From: Gyrodactylus bullatarudis
Taxonomy: Eukaryota > Platyhelminthes > Monogenea > Gyrodactylidea > Gyrodactylidae
Direction: 5' to 3'
Assembly (NCBI GenBank): GCA_012064415.1
Contig: SSNU01000081.1
Span: forward strand, 124,001 to 188,000
DNA length: 64,000 bases
Positions within the stretch are counted from its first letter, which is position 1; each line of letters opens with the position of its first letter. Shown here one piece after another: positions 12,084-23,025 of the stretch. Under the pieces are notes generated by a model. That model did not search any database. It worked only from the letters and a program-made list of their open reading frames with translations, and was not told the DNA's origin. The position numbers were made by a program, and so were the translations under genes.

Positions 12084-12534
12084 TACCTTTCTCTAATTGT
12101 TTACATAATACAAGACAAGATGGCCTCCCCTGAAGGTCCCCTTCTTCTGTTTTACATTGGTTGTTAATTTTTTCTTATCAATGTCTCTTGCCTCACTTAC
12201 CCTCATATGTATATGTTCAACAACCATAAAATAAAAGATTGTTTATCAGTGATAAGGAATCTTGTCGAGTTTTTATCTTCTACTCTCTGCCCCTTTCTTC
12301 TATCTATACGATACAAGAGTTGTGAAAATACAAATATTCATTCATTCCTATTGACTCATTGATAGCCAATAGAAATCGAGTAAATTATTTTAACCAATCA
12401 GAATCAAGATTGACTTTCTATAATTTGTACATTCATCTTACCACTAGATTCATGTGTTAAGAAAACAATCTGACGAATGCTTCGACACAGGAGTCTATCA
12501 CTTTCCACTCATTAGGATTATCTTATAAAAAATC

Positions 12535-12985
12535 ATGTTTTTTCACTCTACAATAGTACAAACATTAATCATCCTCTCCTTATCCGTTAAAGCTGACAAT
12601 GAAAAAGATCGTTTGACGGGGGCTGAAATCAACTTTGAAGATGCCCCAAAATTCCTTCTTCAGCCAACATCAGTCATGTACACCATGAAAGATATGAATG
12701 CAGTCTTCCATTGTCGGGTATCACCCGCTGATCATGTTGTTGTAATTTGTGACGAAGAAAAATTCACCATCGGGCCCAATTCAAGATTATCAGTTGAGAG
12801 GTTTAACTCAAACGGCCAACCAGATCAGAATGGTCTAACTTGGGATATCCGTCTGGAGATAACTCAAAACATGATACTCAAACGTATGGGTGATTACAAT
12901 TGCCATTGTCAAGCTTGGAATACCATTAAGGAGTTGAACTCTCCCAAATTTATTGATAGCCACTCCTCTATAATTCATGAAGCCT
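12535..12985 (+). CDS. Exon 1: signal peptide and Ig1
   Basis: ATG 12535 follows an in-frame TAA (12526-12528). The hydrophobic stretch LIILSLSV, then KA, gives a good cleavage site before DNEKDR. It ends GCC T|GTGAGT in phase 1. A pyrimidine-rich tract ending ttaaag at 12592 could serve as an internal acceptor in the same phase, which would let the 2526 exon replace this signal peptide. Confidence 0.78.
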
Positions 12986-15900
12986 GTGAGTTTTAATCAT
13001 CTTAATTGATAAACAATTTATGGTCCTTAATCTACATAAATAACTCTACTCTTTATACTCTGCCAATAGATGTATTTTTATATGTACAAAAGTAAACATA
13101 AGCACCTTGGTTACCAAAGTTTTTCTTTTGATGTCTCTCTCTCTCTTGTTTTTATATTTGACTTGTCTATATATCGGTAAACTGTCTGATTTTTACAGCC
13201 CGCTTCTTTCACCAATTACTTTTTACTTGATAGAAAAAAAGTAAATTGGTCAGGTTCTCTTGAAAAAAAAGTGTCGTCAAATTAATTAATTAATTAGCTA
13301 ATTACAAGGATATAAAATAACTGGTTTATTGGTCCGGCCCAATTTACTCTACATCATGGATGTAACCATGGGATTTATCACTGAGTCCCACTCTAATTCT
13401 TGACCTTTTTTTATATTCCTTGAAAATTTAATTCAATTTTAAGGTTGGCAATTAACAAGAAAACTTGGTTGTTTTCTGCGTAGAAGCAGAATCTATGCTC
13501 CTTGTTTCATGTAAGCCACTAGAAATTTTATTTCTCAAGCACAAGACGTTGTGTAAACATTGCCATGTTTTATTGTTTTTATTTTTCATATTCCTGTCAT
13601 AAAAAAGTCAGTTGCCAGCCAGGATTCTTCTATCCCAAAAATAAAGCATATGCTGCTATGAGATGTCTTCTTAAAGAACAAATGAAAATTCAAACAGGTT
13701 CTTTTATCTATTGTACTTTTGTCTTGACATGGAATCACTGGGCAAGTCTCTTGAGTATTTCAACCATAGTCTAGATTTCTCAAGTAACAATCAAAGTCTA
13801 AAGAAGAACATTTGGTTTTTAATAAAAAACAAAATCTGACAATTATAATTATTATAGAGGTGTTAGGAAGGTCAATAAAGTAAATGATTCACGCACAATT
13901 GACAGGTAATCTTTTCATTAAATTTCTCGATGACTGGCCATGGCACTGTGTTAGATAAAGAATAAAGCGAGATAACAATCTCTTGTGCCATACATTTTTT
14001 CTTTACATTCGAGTGTTGTATTTTCTTCTTCTTCTCTGGTTGTTGCCATCCCGAGTAGGTCTTGTATATATTTGCATTCGTTTATCTCTATTATGGAATC
14101 TAGACTCTTTTCCCTAGTTGAGAAGGATTTTTACGATCCGATTTGACCTCATGACACGGAAAATATTTAATAATACAACGTCTAGACATGCAAAGGTGAA
14201 ATAATGTATCTAATTACACTACACGCAAGAGACGTGCTCAAATTTCTTGGCCATATGTCCTTAATTAAATTCCTCTCGATTACTTCCTCAAGGGAGATTC
14301 TGAATTAATAAGGGGTTCTCTATGTTCAAGTAATCAACTCAAAAGAAGTCGACCCCTTTGCTTTGTCTACAGAAAAAACAAACGAACGAACATCCATGTA
14401 ATGGGAACTACAAATATTTGCAAGTGTATTATTTGCTATATACAGCTAGAAGAAGAGGGGATAACTCTGAGGTCATTCTTATTTAACTAACTCATTCATT
14501 CAATTGGATGAGTCAATGATACAGAAAAAATTACATAAGGGGAAAAGAAAAAAGTTATTTTTTTCAGTATGTCTGAAAAACTGAATGACTAAAACAGTTT
14601 TATTTGTTTTTTTTGGAGAGGAAAAAAGAAACAATAAAAGCTTACTTTTTATGATTATTCAGTTGAAAATTCTAATCAACTCTTTTTCTATTGTTTTCAG
14701 CTCTCGAAAAGGAATTTGCCGTGGAACCAGTCTCGGCCAACTTGACCACTGGTAGCACCTTAACCCTATCCTGTCTACCTCCCAAAGGAAATCCAACACC
14801 AGATGTGAGTTTTATCCACTAGTCTCCAACATGTACTGTAATCCCTTTGGGAATTTACATAGTTTTTTATCAGTTTGCCTTTGATCTAATCTCTTCTAAA
14901 CTGTAACACATATGGCCATACATCTATTTCTCATGGATGGATATTACGCATTTGACAAGTGAACACACACTAATTCTGGCCGCAGAATAAAAAAAAGAAA
15001 ATCATAATTCTTGCTTGTGTGTGCTTTTCATAGATGCAAACCCATGACTCATTTGTGTACACACTCAGTGTATTCTTTCGTCTGTGGGCATGCTTTGGTT
15101 TATGTCGCAAAAATTACGAATAACTAATGTTTTCTTATTCCTTCATATTTATTCAGCCACTTGTTGTAATTCTGGCTTCAAACTGTAATATTATGGCATT
15201 CCAGAGTGGACGTACATCTGTCTTTTTATTTGTTTCATACATAAAAAAAGCAGTCAAGAGATAGTCAATCTTCATTAAATGGCGATGTAGCTTAATCTTC
15301 TGTCCATGATTTCTTATTATTTTTCCTATACTTTATTTTTTTATTCTCGATGAATTTGGGAATATTTTTACATATTCAAGTTAGCGCGATTTTTCTATTA
15401 ATTTTTAACTTGACTCTTAAAGTCCCACAGTGATAGTTCTATCACACATCATTTTAGCAACTCATTATTATTCATTGAAGCCTCAGAGAACACTTTGTTT
15501 ACCCCCTCCCCCATTCGATAGGAAATTTATTATTCTCCATAGATTTTGGCTCTATCATTCGTCAAGTTCGTGCTATGCTAATCCATTGACGGTTCTTTGG
15601 ATGGTGATAGTTGGTTTCTTTGTCTGTTGGTGAACCCTTTCACACATTAAATCGCGCTTAATTTTTTTATCTCAAATCGGTTTCCAGACCTTGATGAGAG
15701 AATTTATGTGTAGAAAATGAAACAAAAAATTAATTAATTTATCATAAAAATGTGTTTACATCTGGTTTCTCTCACTAATCCAGGGATTATCTATGCTCAC
15801 TAATTTATAAATTATTCATATTATTCAAGGTCTACTGGATGAAGAATGGCCAGCGAATTACTCACGATAACAATAATGGTATTCTCATCAACCAATATAA

Positions 15901-18075
15901 CCATCTCATTATGGAGAATGTTCGCCCAAAAGATTCTGGAAATTATACATGCGTTGCTAGTCTCTTTAATGATAAAGTCTTGAGAAGCTCTAATGCTCGT
16001 GTCCTAATCACTAATACAAGTGAGTCATTAACCACTTTTTTTATTATTTCCCCTGAAACATTCCTATTATTAATATAATATATTGTAACAAAGTAATTTC
16101 TATATGAAACACTTGTTTATTGATACATCATTTTTCTTGTCCACAACCTAAACGCTAATGAGTACTTTATCAATAATAATATTATACCTTGGTTGATTCA
16201 GGATTCTATTCAGGTGTATTTCAAGGAATCACTATATAAAAATTATAGTTGTCATCATTCAACCTAAATAATGGATACGCAATAGCTGTCAATAGTTGTG
16301 GATATTACTATTTTTTACCAAAACAAAAGTTCTCTTTATACTGTATTCGGAAAATGTCATAATTTATTTATGTGTGACACGTTAATAAAAACACAATTTA
16401 CATAAATCTTTCGGTACAATCAGTTGATTACTAAACGCAATTCAAACTCTCAAGAGCTTAGTGATTAAGAATACAATCACATATTTTATTACTGTATCTA
16501 AATAATTTATTCCTTTAGATGCTAACCTCTATGATGGCAAAGGTGACTTTACAAATTCAAAGGATACTGACAATGGTGAGTTACTTGTTTACTTCGAATA
16601 ACGTTTTGAAGGGTTAAGAAAATAGAAAAATCGCGCCAAAATATTTTTTTCATGCATCGATAAAAAATGCTTTTTGACTCTGATCTCCAAATATCTTCAA
16701 AACATCTGTACATAATCATAATGAATGAACTCTAGTTTATGTATTCTAAAGCTGGGGGTAACACTTGATCATATAAAGAATAATGAAAAAAATAGATTAT
16801 AGATCCCCTTTCTATCCTAGTATGTACTACAAAGTATCAATTAAAAATCTTCTAGAGTGCTTGAAAAAATGCATAGATTGATGAACTTTATTTGATCTAT
16901 CTTCCCATGTGTGATCCATTAATTGGACACTCCTTCCTTTCACTTTCTTTACTTCTTTCCATGAAAATCATGACACCTTTGATAAAATATTCATTTTTTC
17001 CATACACAGATCCATTAATGTATCCGAGTGACGAGATAAAATCAGATACAAGCAACCCAAATGACGGCAATGGAGAATTAACAAGACGAGATATTGCCCT
17101 ATTCGCTGGGTTATTTTGCGCCGGGACAGCTGTATTCATATTTATCGGCTTAGCCTTATTGGTAATCAGTAGACGAGCGAATTCGGGAATGCCAGAGAAA
17201 AGATTTGCTGCAAATCAACGTAAGTTTACACCTGATCAGAAGAAGAAAGATTATAATAATTATTTATTAATCTTTACATAGGCAACCTCTTCATCGATCC
17301 AAACAATCATGATTCCAACGGAAAATTCATCAACTCAAATCAAAACCAAGCTATGAATTTCATTCAGTATCCAGCACCACAGACTGTACCACCCTTGCCA
17401 CCTCAACCAAACACCACCCCCTACCAGGTACAATCAGGTCAGACTCCAAATATGAATTTTCTTCCGAATTATCCGCCAACCTATATGAATTGTCCGAAAA
17501 AAATCTCCAACAACCCAACTGACATGAATGGTTCTTCATACCAGCAGTTTAATAACAACACAAACGGCTGTACCAATCATCTTGTACCATTGACACCAAA
17601 GCAAAACCCTTCAAGTGGCAATGGTAAAATCGTAAACTCTTCAACGCCAAGCACAAACTCCACCATGCTCATGAACTCTTCAGTACAATCAAAGATGCCG
17701 TCTCAGACACATGGCAGCAATGGTGGCATTCCCGAAGATTATTGCCTTCAACAGAGAAACTTTCATCATACAAACAACTATTCACTCTCTGGCGGCAGTT
17801 CTGGCAGTAACGGCAGTAACATGATGTACAATATTTACAATCAAAACCAACAAGGTTATGTAACCACTTCAGGTACATCAGCTAGCACAGAACATAGCCA
17901 TTATCAAGAGCCAATCTTTCGTGGACAACATCAGTCCTCGCCAGAAGGTCCTTCTTCCCAAATTATTTGTGATAACCTAAATAAAAGTTCTTCCTACGTC
18001 TATGATAGTGTTATCCTTGAACACAACTACGAAGATCCAAATCATCGCCAGGAAAATCTTCCAATGAGTCTATGA
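12535..18075 (+). CDS. UNC-5-like netrin-receptor family protein lacking TSP1 and death domains (601 residues, six exons)
   Basis: Spliced coding sequence: 12535-12985, 14701-14804, 15830-16019, 16519-16575, 17010-17219, 17282-18075 (1806 nt). All introns are GT-AG and every junction keeps frame. The protein has a signal peptide (1-20) and Ig1 (about 37-145; C60/C123 plus a second pair C72/C125, as in UNC-5 Ig1, with CHCQAW recalling the family's CQCVAW). Ig2 follows (about 155-248; C175, W188, C226 in DSGNYTC), then a short linker and a transmembrane helix (about 297-320). The helix is preceded by RRDIALFAGL, close to the DVALYIG-type UNC-5 juxtamembrane motif. The 280-residue tail is rich in N, S and P, with PPLPPQP and tyrosine motifs (YQEP, YVYDSV, YEDP). 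UNC-5 receptors mediate netrin-dependent axon or cell guidance and normally carry two TSP1 repeats and ZU5-UPA-death domains; none is seen, and the introns of about 430-500 bp between Ig2 and the helix hold no TSP exon. An unrelated two-Ig receptor is the alternative. A candidate poly(A) signal AATAAA is at 18531. Confidence 0.75.
14701..14804 (+). CDS. Exon 2: first half of Ig2
   Basis: Acceptor TTGTTTTCAG|CTCTCG, donor CCAGAT|GTGAGT, phase 1 in and phase 0 out. It encodes the Ig2 strand with the first cysteine (TLTLSCLPPKGNPTPD). The PPKGNPTPD segment parallels the PPEGxPxAE stretch of UNC-5 Ig2. Confidence 0.8.
15830..16019 (+). CDS. Exon 3: second half of Ig2
   Basis: The acceptor is ATTATTCAAG|GTCTAC, a weaker AAG site. 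Exon 2 and exon 3 join as D|VYWMKNG, matching the Ig C-strand tryptophan. It contains DSGNYTCVAS, the hallmark of an Ig F-strand. Donor ACAA|GTGAGT, phase 1. Confidence 0.82.
16519..16575 (+). CDS. Exon 4: 19-residue linker microexon
   Basis: Acceptor TTCCTTTAG|ATGC, donor AATG|GTGAGT, phase 1 on both sides, so it can be skipped without breaking frame. It encodes a short acidic linker (NANLYDGKGDFTNSKDTDN) where UNC-5 normally has its TSP1 repeats. Confidence 0.7.
17010..17219 (+). CDS. Exon 5: juxtamembrane stalk and transmembrane helix
   Basis: Acceptor CATACACAG|ATCC, donor CAAC|GTAAGT, phase 1 on both sides. It encodes an acidic stalk, RRDIALFAGL, a hydrophobic helix of about 24 residues and the stop-transfer SRR. 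As a symmetric phase-1 exon its skipping would give a secreted form, with exon 4 joining directly to the tail. Confidence 0.8.
17282..18075 (+). CDS. Exon 6: cytoplasmic tail
   Basis: Acceptor TCTTTACATAG|GCAACC; the frame continues to TGA at 18073-18075. It encodes 263 whole codons of low-complexity N/S/Q/P-rich sequence with a PPLPPQP motif and several tyrosines in acidic or proline contexts (YQEP, YEDP). No ZU5, UPA or death-domain pattern is visible. The true end could differ if an unrecognised donor inside this exon leads to further exons beyond the window's repeats. Confidence 0.75.
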
Positions 18076-19389
18076 AATTGTTCTCTTCACGTAAAAAGGA
18101 TTTAAGTTTTTCTACTGTACAGGCTAAATTATCTAGAAAACAACAAAAAATACCTTTTCAAAATCATTTATCATAAAGTCCCACATTCTTCAATTACACA
18201 AAGATTTAGGATTTATATATAAACTATTGTTTCAAAACAAAATTATCCAATATATATTTATTTTGTATATATTAATTATTGAAAAAATAGACAAAATTAT
18301 TATTATTGTATTAACACACTTTGTATTTGTCATTTTGAGTAGAACTTTGAGTTAGGTACATTCATTCAGAATATAACTCCTAAATACTTGAGATAAAGTC
18401 TGAAATGATAATTCAGAATTGAGTTAAAGTTCACCAGAAAAAACTGACAGAAAAGTGAATTATTTGCATCAACTTTTCTCTTAAATGATTCATTGAAACA
18501 AAAGAAATCTGTCAAAACTCGAGCTGTAGAAATAAAAAAAGGGAAACGTGATAATTTATACTTTTTTTCCATCCTCAATTTTATGGATGTTGATTTCATC
18601 CTATTTACGAATTATATTAAGCTTCACGCATCAAAAGAATATGACGTTGTTATTTCTCAGTCTTTTTACGCCGGTTATTCGCTTGACTGGCTCGTTATTT
18701 TTTTTTCAAATTTATCATACTTTGCATTATAATCCAGGATACTTCTTGTATATTATCAGGTCATAGATCTATGAGTTCCCTTTTTTTATGATAAGATTTA
18801 TTCTTCCACGAGTCTTAACAAGACCCTAAAAAGTTGTTAGAAACCAGACATTATGAAATAAGCAGAGATGACTCAATTCTAGCGAATAACAATAAATTCA
18901 CACTTAACTATTCGGGAGAAGTGTCCTCAAGTGGTTTTCCTATACACCTCTTCAGACATCTTTCCCATGCTCGATTAAAACTGTATTCCCTGAACAGGGG
19001 AGACATGAAATTCAATTTACCTATGTCTTTTGGGAAGAAATTTGAAGATTTTTCTAATGAACTGCTTAGACAAGAAATGTTTTTTTTTCTGTCTTCCATT
19101 TTTATTCTTCATTCTAATGTCGGGAAAATGAATCTTTCTTTCTACAAATAATATAAAAGAGATTTTTTCCTGGCGTCAATTTCACTGTCTATCAAAATGG
19201 CATTTGAGAAATTGAAAATATTGATTCTTTTGCTTTATTAACGAAACGTCTAAAAAATGTTATAGACCTTTTAATTATCTTTTCTTTGAGATTTTCTAAA
19301 TCACGAGAAATCATACAATCCCCAAATTACTCAACAAAACTAAGAAATTAGAGTTGTCTCGATTATTCCCTCCTCCTATTGAAATCCAA
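18076..19389. other. 3' flank of the UNC-5-like gene
   Basis: The first 450 bases are probably 3' untranslated sequence. No AATAAA occurs in the first 230 bases; one is at 18531. Open frames at 18366-19151 overlap on both strands and show no family motifs, so I do not call them. Nothing else was recognised. Confidence 0.4.
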
Positions 19390-19835
19390 GTCTTATTTAT
19401 TAATCCATTACCTTGATATTTCCAAGGCTTTTGATAGACAAATTTTTTTATATTAAAAAAAAACTAATCGAATTAAAAATAAACCTTTTTATAATAAACC
19501 TCACTATGTATTTTTGGCCACTATTGGCCCTCTTCTTTTTAATCTTTGCTTTGCTGATATTCAGCTTCCTAAGGATGTTGAAGGTGTCTTTTAAAAATAT
19601 ACCGATGATCTAAAATTCATCTTCAAAATAAATAATGCATTAGAAATTATTAAAATAAATCATAACTTCTCGCTTCTTAAAGATTCCCTTGAGACGATGG
19701 GGCTCTATATTAATAGAGATGAATGCAAAATAATTCTCCCATCTGGTCTCCCTGCAACCCTCATGGTATCGCTTCTACTTCTTGGAGAAATTGTCTCCTT
19801 AACCCTCTCTGGGTCAGGATATATGCTTTTTTAGT
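19390..19835 (+). pseudogene. Non-LTR retrotransposon reverse transcriptase relic
   Basis: The plus-strand translation gives YLDISKAFDR (RT motif with the first catalytic Asp), then, after a damaged gap, GPLLFNLCFADIQLP, a TAA, KYTDDLKFIF (the YxDD box as YTDD) and GLYINRDECKII. The order and spacing match the RT core of LINE elements. At least one stop and one deletion or frameshift make it inactive. It is probably from the same broad group as the C-terminal pieces at 40905 and 58690, which cover a different part of the protein. Confidence 0.75.
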
Positions 19836-20336
19836 CAAGAAATACTCTGAGTATTATTCTCTCACAAAAAATAACTATTATTATCTGAGAAATTCAAAAT
19901 ATGACCCCAAATACTTATTATCTATTTATAACTTTATTTTTACAAAATACGAATTATCTGATTGTGATGACTTTACAAATCTTAAATTGGTCATGTCTCA
20001 CATCATACTTAAAATCGATTACTCCAAGTCTTTGTTTATTCTTATCTCCACTAACCAGATGATTTTCGAATTTCTTGCAGACCCTAGTCTTCAGGATTGA
20101 ATTTTTTCAGAAAATTTTTCAAATTTCCACAATTTATTTCATTATGAAATTCGAATTATAAAGTTTTTCCTGACATTACGAACTAAAATATTGAGTTTTT
20201 TGTAAAAAAAGTAAATTCTCATCTTCATATCAAGAATTCTAGTTAATCAAGAGTGAATTTCACATTCAGTTAGGATTTTGCATAGGAAACCTACCATTGT
20301 TCTAATAAATAACCCCTAAACTTGTAATTTAAATAA

Positions 20337-20480
20337 GGGTGTCATACATGGAAAGTGTCTTACTTTCTGGTACTCTTTCGGGTTTGATTCCTTGTTTATT
20401 TATGCTGTGAAAAAGAATGTGATATCATCTGACCCAAATCCGGGTTATAAATAAATAATAATGTTTCAAATGGACAATAA
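20337..20480 (+). repeat. SINE-like fragment
   Basis: A B-box-like GGGTTTGATTCC (near 20379) is followed by a tail containing TTATAAATAAATAATAATG and TTTCAAATGG, similar to the tail of the SINE at 9809. The head is degenerate and the 5' end uncertain. Confidence 0.4.
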
Positions 20481-20899
20481 AATTATAGAACATTGTGTAT
20501 TATATTTTTATAAAAATTGTACAGAAATAAATTGTACTGTAAATATACAGTTTGGATTTACCTACATGCTTTAAACGTGTTACGTGTGTATTTGTCTGCA
20601 ATTCAGGATTGACATGTTTCTCTATTCAAATCCTAATGATTTGTCAGAATTTAGGAGAGGTAATTTCAATTTGTCGAAATTCATGTGTGATTTTCTTTAA
20701 TACTAAAATATTTAAATTTAATGGAATAGATTTGAATACAATCAATAAACGAGAGGGTTTCAAGAGTTTGATCTGGTTTGAAATTTTGGAAACAAGTGGC
20801 AGTATATTTGAATAGTCTTCTGGTGAAAATAGAGTCTGTTTTCACATGAAAGGAATCCTAAATTAAGTATTCTGAAATTGGAAATGTAATAGAGTCTTG

Positions 20900-21570
20900 T
20901 AATATCGATTCTTGTAGAACTCGTTCTGTTCTGAAAACCAAAAGTTTAAAAAAATTTTGAAAAATTCGAATTTTTATTGTCAAAAACTCGACCTTTTACA
21001 AAAGTCAGATATGTATGTTTATCATAAAAACTTAATTGCCTTCTAAAGATTTTCTTGTTGACTTTATAATAATATTTTTAGAGTGTCATAAAATTTCTTC
21101 TTTTTCATCTTTTTTTCTTTCTATAGTAAATAAATATAAAAGCCGTTTTGATTTCTACACAGACAATGGAAATCAAGAAAAAGAAATAAACATGAAGAAG
21201 AAAGTTTCTTTACTGACTTTCTTGACTTCTAAGAAGTTGTTTTGTAATCTTGGACGAATAAGGTTCACTATCTTGACACCTCTTACCACTTTAAGACCAT
21301 ATCTCTAATAAAAGACAAATTCTGATCTCAATTTTTTTATCAAGAATTCGAATGTGTTCAAGATTTTAAAGAATTCAGATCATGTTGCCATCTTTTACCA
21401 TCTGAAGAGAAAAAAATACGGAAATTTTCCAAATTTGAATTCAACGCCAAATTCCTTGTTCATTAACACTACTTGATCCCTGAAAAACGATGGAACTGTC
21501 GGGATTCTTTCTTTTCTAATTCTGATCCTGAAAATTTTCTTTTTAGTTCCAAAACTAGAAATTTCATTCT
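20900..21570. repeat. Diverged foldback-family fragments
   Basis: Short matches to the 1510-2127 family appear near 20930-21010 and 21330-21560 ('tatcaagaattcgaatgtg', 'cagatcatgttgccat', 'gccaaattccttg'). The frame at 21036-21308 between them has no recognisable motif. Confidence 0.35.
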
Positions 21571-22827
21571 TGTATATTTTGATTTATAATAAAATTGTCT
21601 TACACAGTTTCTTGTGTGTACTTTTAAGGGCTTAAAAATATTGAAAAAAAGACCAAACTATCACCATACTACAGCATTCGTGTGTATTTATTATGGATAC
21701 ACTCGAATTTCCTATCGCTTAATGGGTTTTCTCGTACATAGAAATAAAATATTATTGAAATTTTTATGATAATCTAGACGAATAAAGAAAAGAAATACTT
21801 TCGTCTATAAAATACATACAGATGAATCAAAAAATTGCTCTATTTCCCATTGAAAGTACACACGTATCGCCTTATGATACATACGAGGAGGCTATGTGTG
21901 GATTTTGATACAAGAAATCCCATCAGATGAAGAGACGTAACCCAACCAAGATATTATTATTACAGTCTATAAACATATGGGTTTGGATAATATATATTGA
22001 GTTTTACAGTTGGGAAGATTTTTAAAAATTATCTATAGAGCCTTGACATATATCTTACGTTTGCTTCAGATTAGAAAAGTATATTTCCATTTCTTTGGCT
22101 AATTTTGAACCCATATAATGGGTTTTTAATCACTTCATTACTATGCCCAGCCAAGGATATCATTTTGGATCCTATTATGATAGAAGCCAATAAGTTGTTA
22201 GAAGAAAAAACAATTCACCCAAAAAAATTTGTCTGAATTTACTATTTTTGCAACCACAATAATGACGAATTTCTGTGAAATTCTTTAGGCAAATTCATAT
22301 TCTTTGTATTGTGTTGATCTCAAATATTAGCATTCAACTGCTTTCAATCTTGGGAATCAAAAAATAATAAAATTTAGGTCAGATTGAATTTGTTTTATTT
22401 CATTGGCTTATATTTGAAAAAAAAATTTCCTGATAAAAATATCGAGATTTTTGTAAAAATTAATGAGTTTGCTGTTTGAGATTTGAAAAGGACATTAATT
22501 TTAATTTTGAAAAAACAATATCAATTTACGAGATTCAGTTCAGGTACCGTATTAATTCTTGAGAAAAAGTGAACTTTGCTCTCAGATACATTGTACCTAA
22601 ACTCAGTTGAGTGAATGTAACCTTAGCAAGCGAACAAAAAACAGAAATTATGCAAAATTTGAAGATCACTTTTATTTTTTCAAGTTCAAGATCACCAAAT
22701 CGAATTGGTAAATTCTAATTAGCATAAAAAATAGTTTTTGAATGAATAATAGGATTTTCAAAAAAATAATCTGTTTGTTATTCCTGAACCGAATGTTAAT
22801 TTTATCAAAGTCTGAGAGATCTATTAT
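21571..22827. other. No gene recognised
   Basis: AT-rich sequence without a supportable frame. Words such as 'tcaggtcagattgaattt' near 22376 echo diverged foldback-family sequence. Nothing else stands out. Confidence 0.35.
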
Positions 22828-23021
22828 CCCTTAAAGTCCCAGAGCATTTTTTTTCATGATTCAATCTCCTGGTTTGTGAATATGCTGATCAAGAATCTAC
22901 AGTTGTTTTAATGCAATTATTTTTGGTTCAGAAATAATTTGGGTTAATAAAGTATTCTCTGAGGCTTCAATGAGTAGCTAGAATGATGTGTGATAGAATT
23001 ATCACTGTGGGACCTTAAGGG
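22828..23021. mobile_element. Short piggyBac-type MITE (194 bp)
   Basis: The ends are CCCTTAAAGTCCCA (left) and, as complement, CCCTTAAGGTCCCA (right). They are flanked by the same four bases TTAT on both sides (22824-22827 and 23022-23025). CCC-starting termini with a four-base TTAA-like duplication are the pattern of piggyBac elements. The interior is non-coding. A related right end is seen at 61790-61868. Confidence 0.6.
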
Positions 23022-23025
23022 TTAT

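Larger units (their letters stand above)
9976..12534. other. Gene-free sequence upstream of the UNC-5-like gene
   Basis: No supportable coding region. It contains two perfect short palindromes (10737-10757 and 12066-12083, listed separately). Promoter elements for the gene at 12535 cannot be assigned: a CCAATCAG near 12394 exists, but similar words are scattered in repeats of this window. A TATAAAA-like word at 12525 lies too close to the ATG to be a normal TATA box. Confidence 0.4.
12986..17281 (+). other. Introns of the UNC-5-like gene
   Basis: Five introns: 12986-14700 (1715 bp), 14805-15829, 16020-16518, 16576-17009 and the short 17220-17281 (62 bp). The open frames inside them (near 13565, 15430 and 16892) have no coding character or are read-through of exons. 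No repeat family of this window was recognised in them, which contrasts with the crowded 19-63 kb region. Confidence 0.65.

Noticed and set aside
12391..12403. CCAAT-box promoter element for the receptor gene
   Set aside because: Near-identical 'accaatcagaatc' words occur at unrelated places (for example near 40152), so position alone is not convincing.
16576..17009. Hidden TSP1 exon between Ig2 and the transmembrane exon
   Set aside because: No WSxW-type tryptophan pattern or cysteine-rich frame was found in the two introns there.
18834..19151. 105-residue frame downstream of the receptor gene
   Set aside because: It starts at a non-ATG codon, overlaps an opposite-strand frame, and has no recognisable motif.
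19723..20100. 125-residue plus-strand frame as a gene
   Set aside because: It starts in a different register inside the LINE RT relic and runs into unrelated AT-rich sequence; no motifs.
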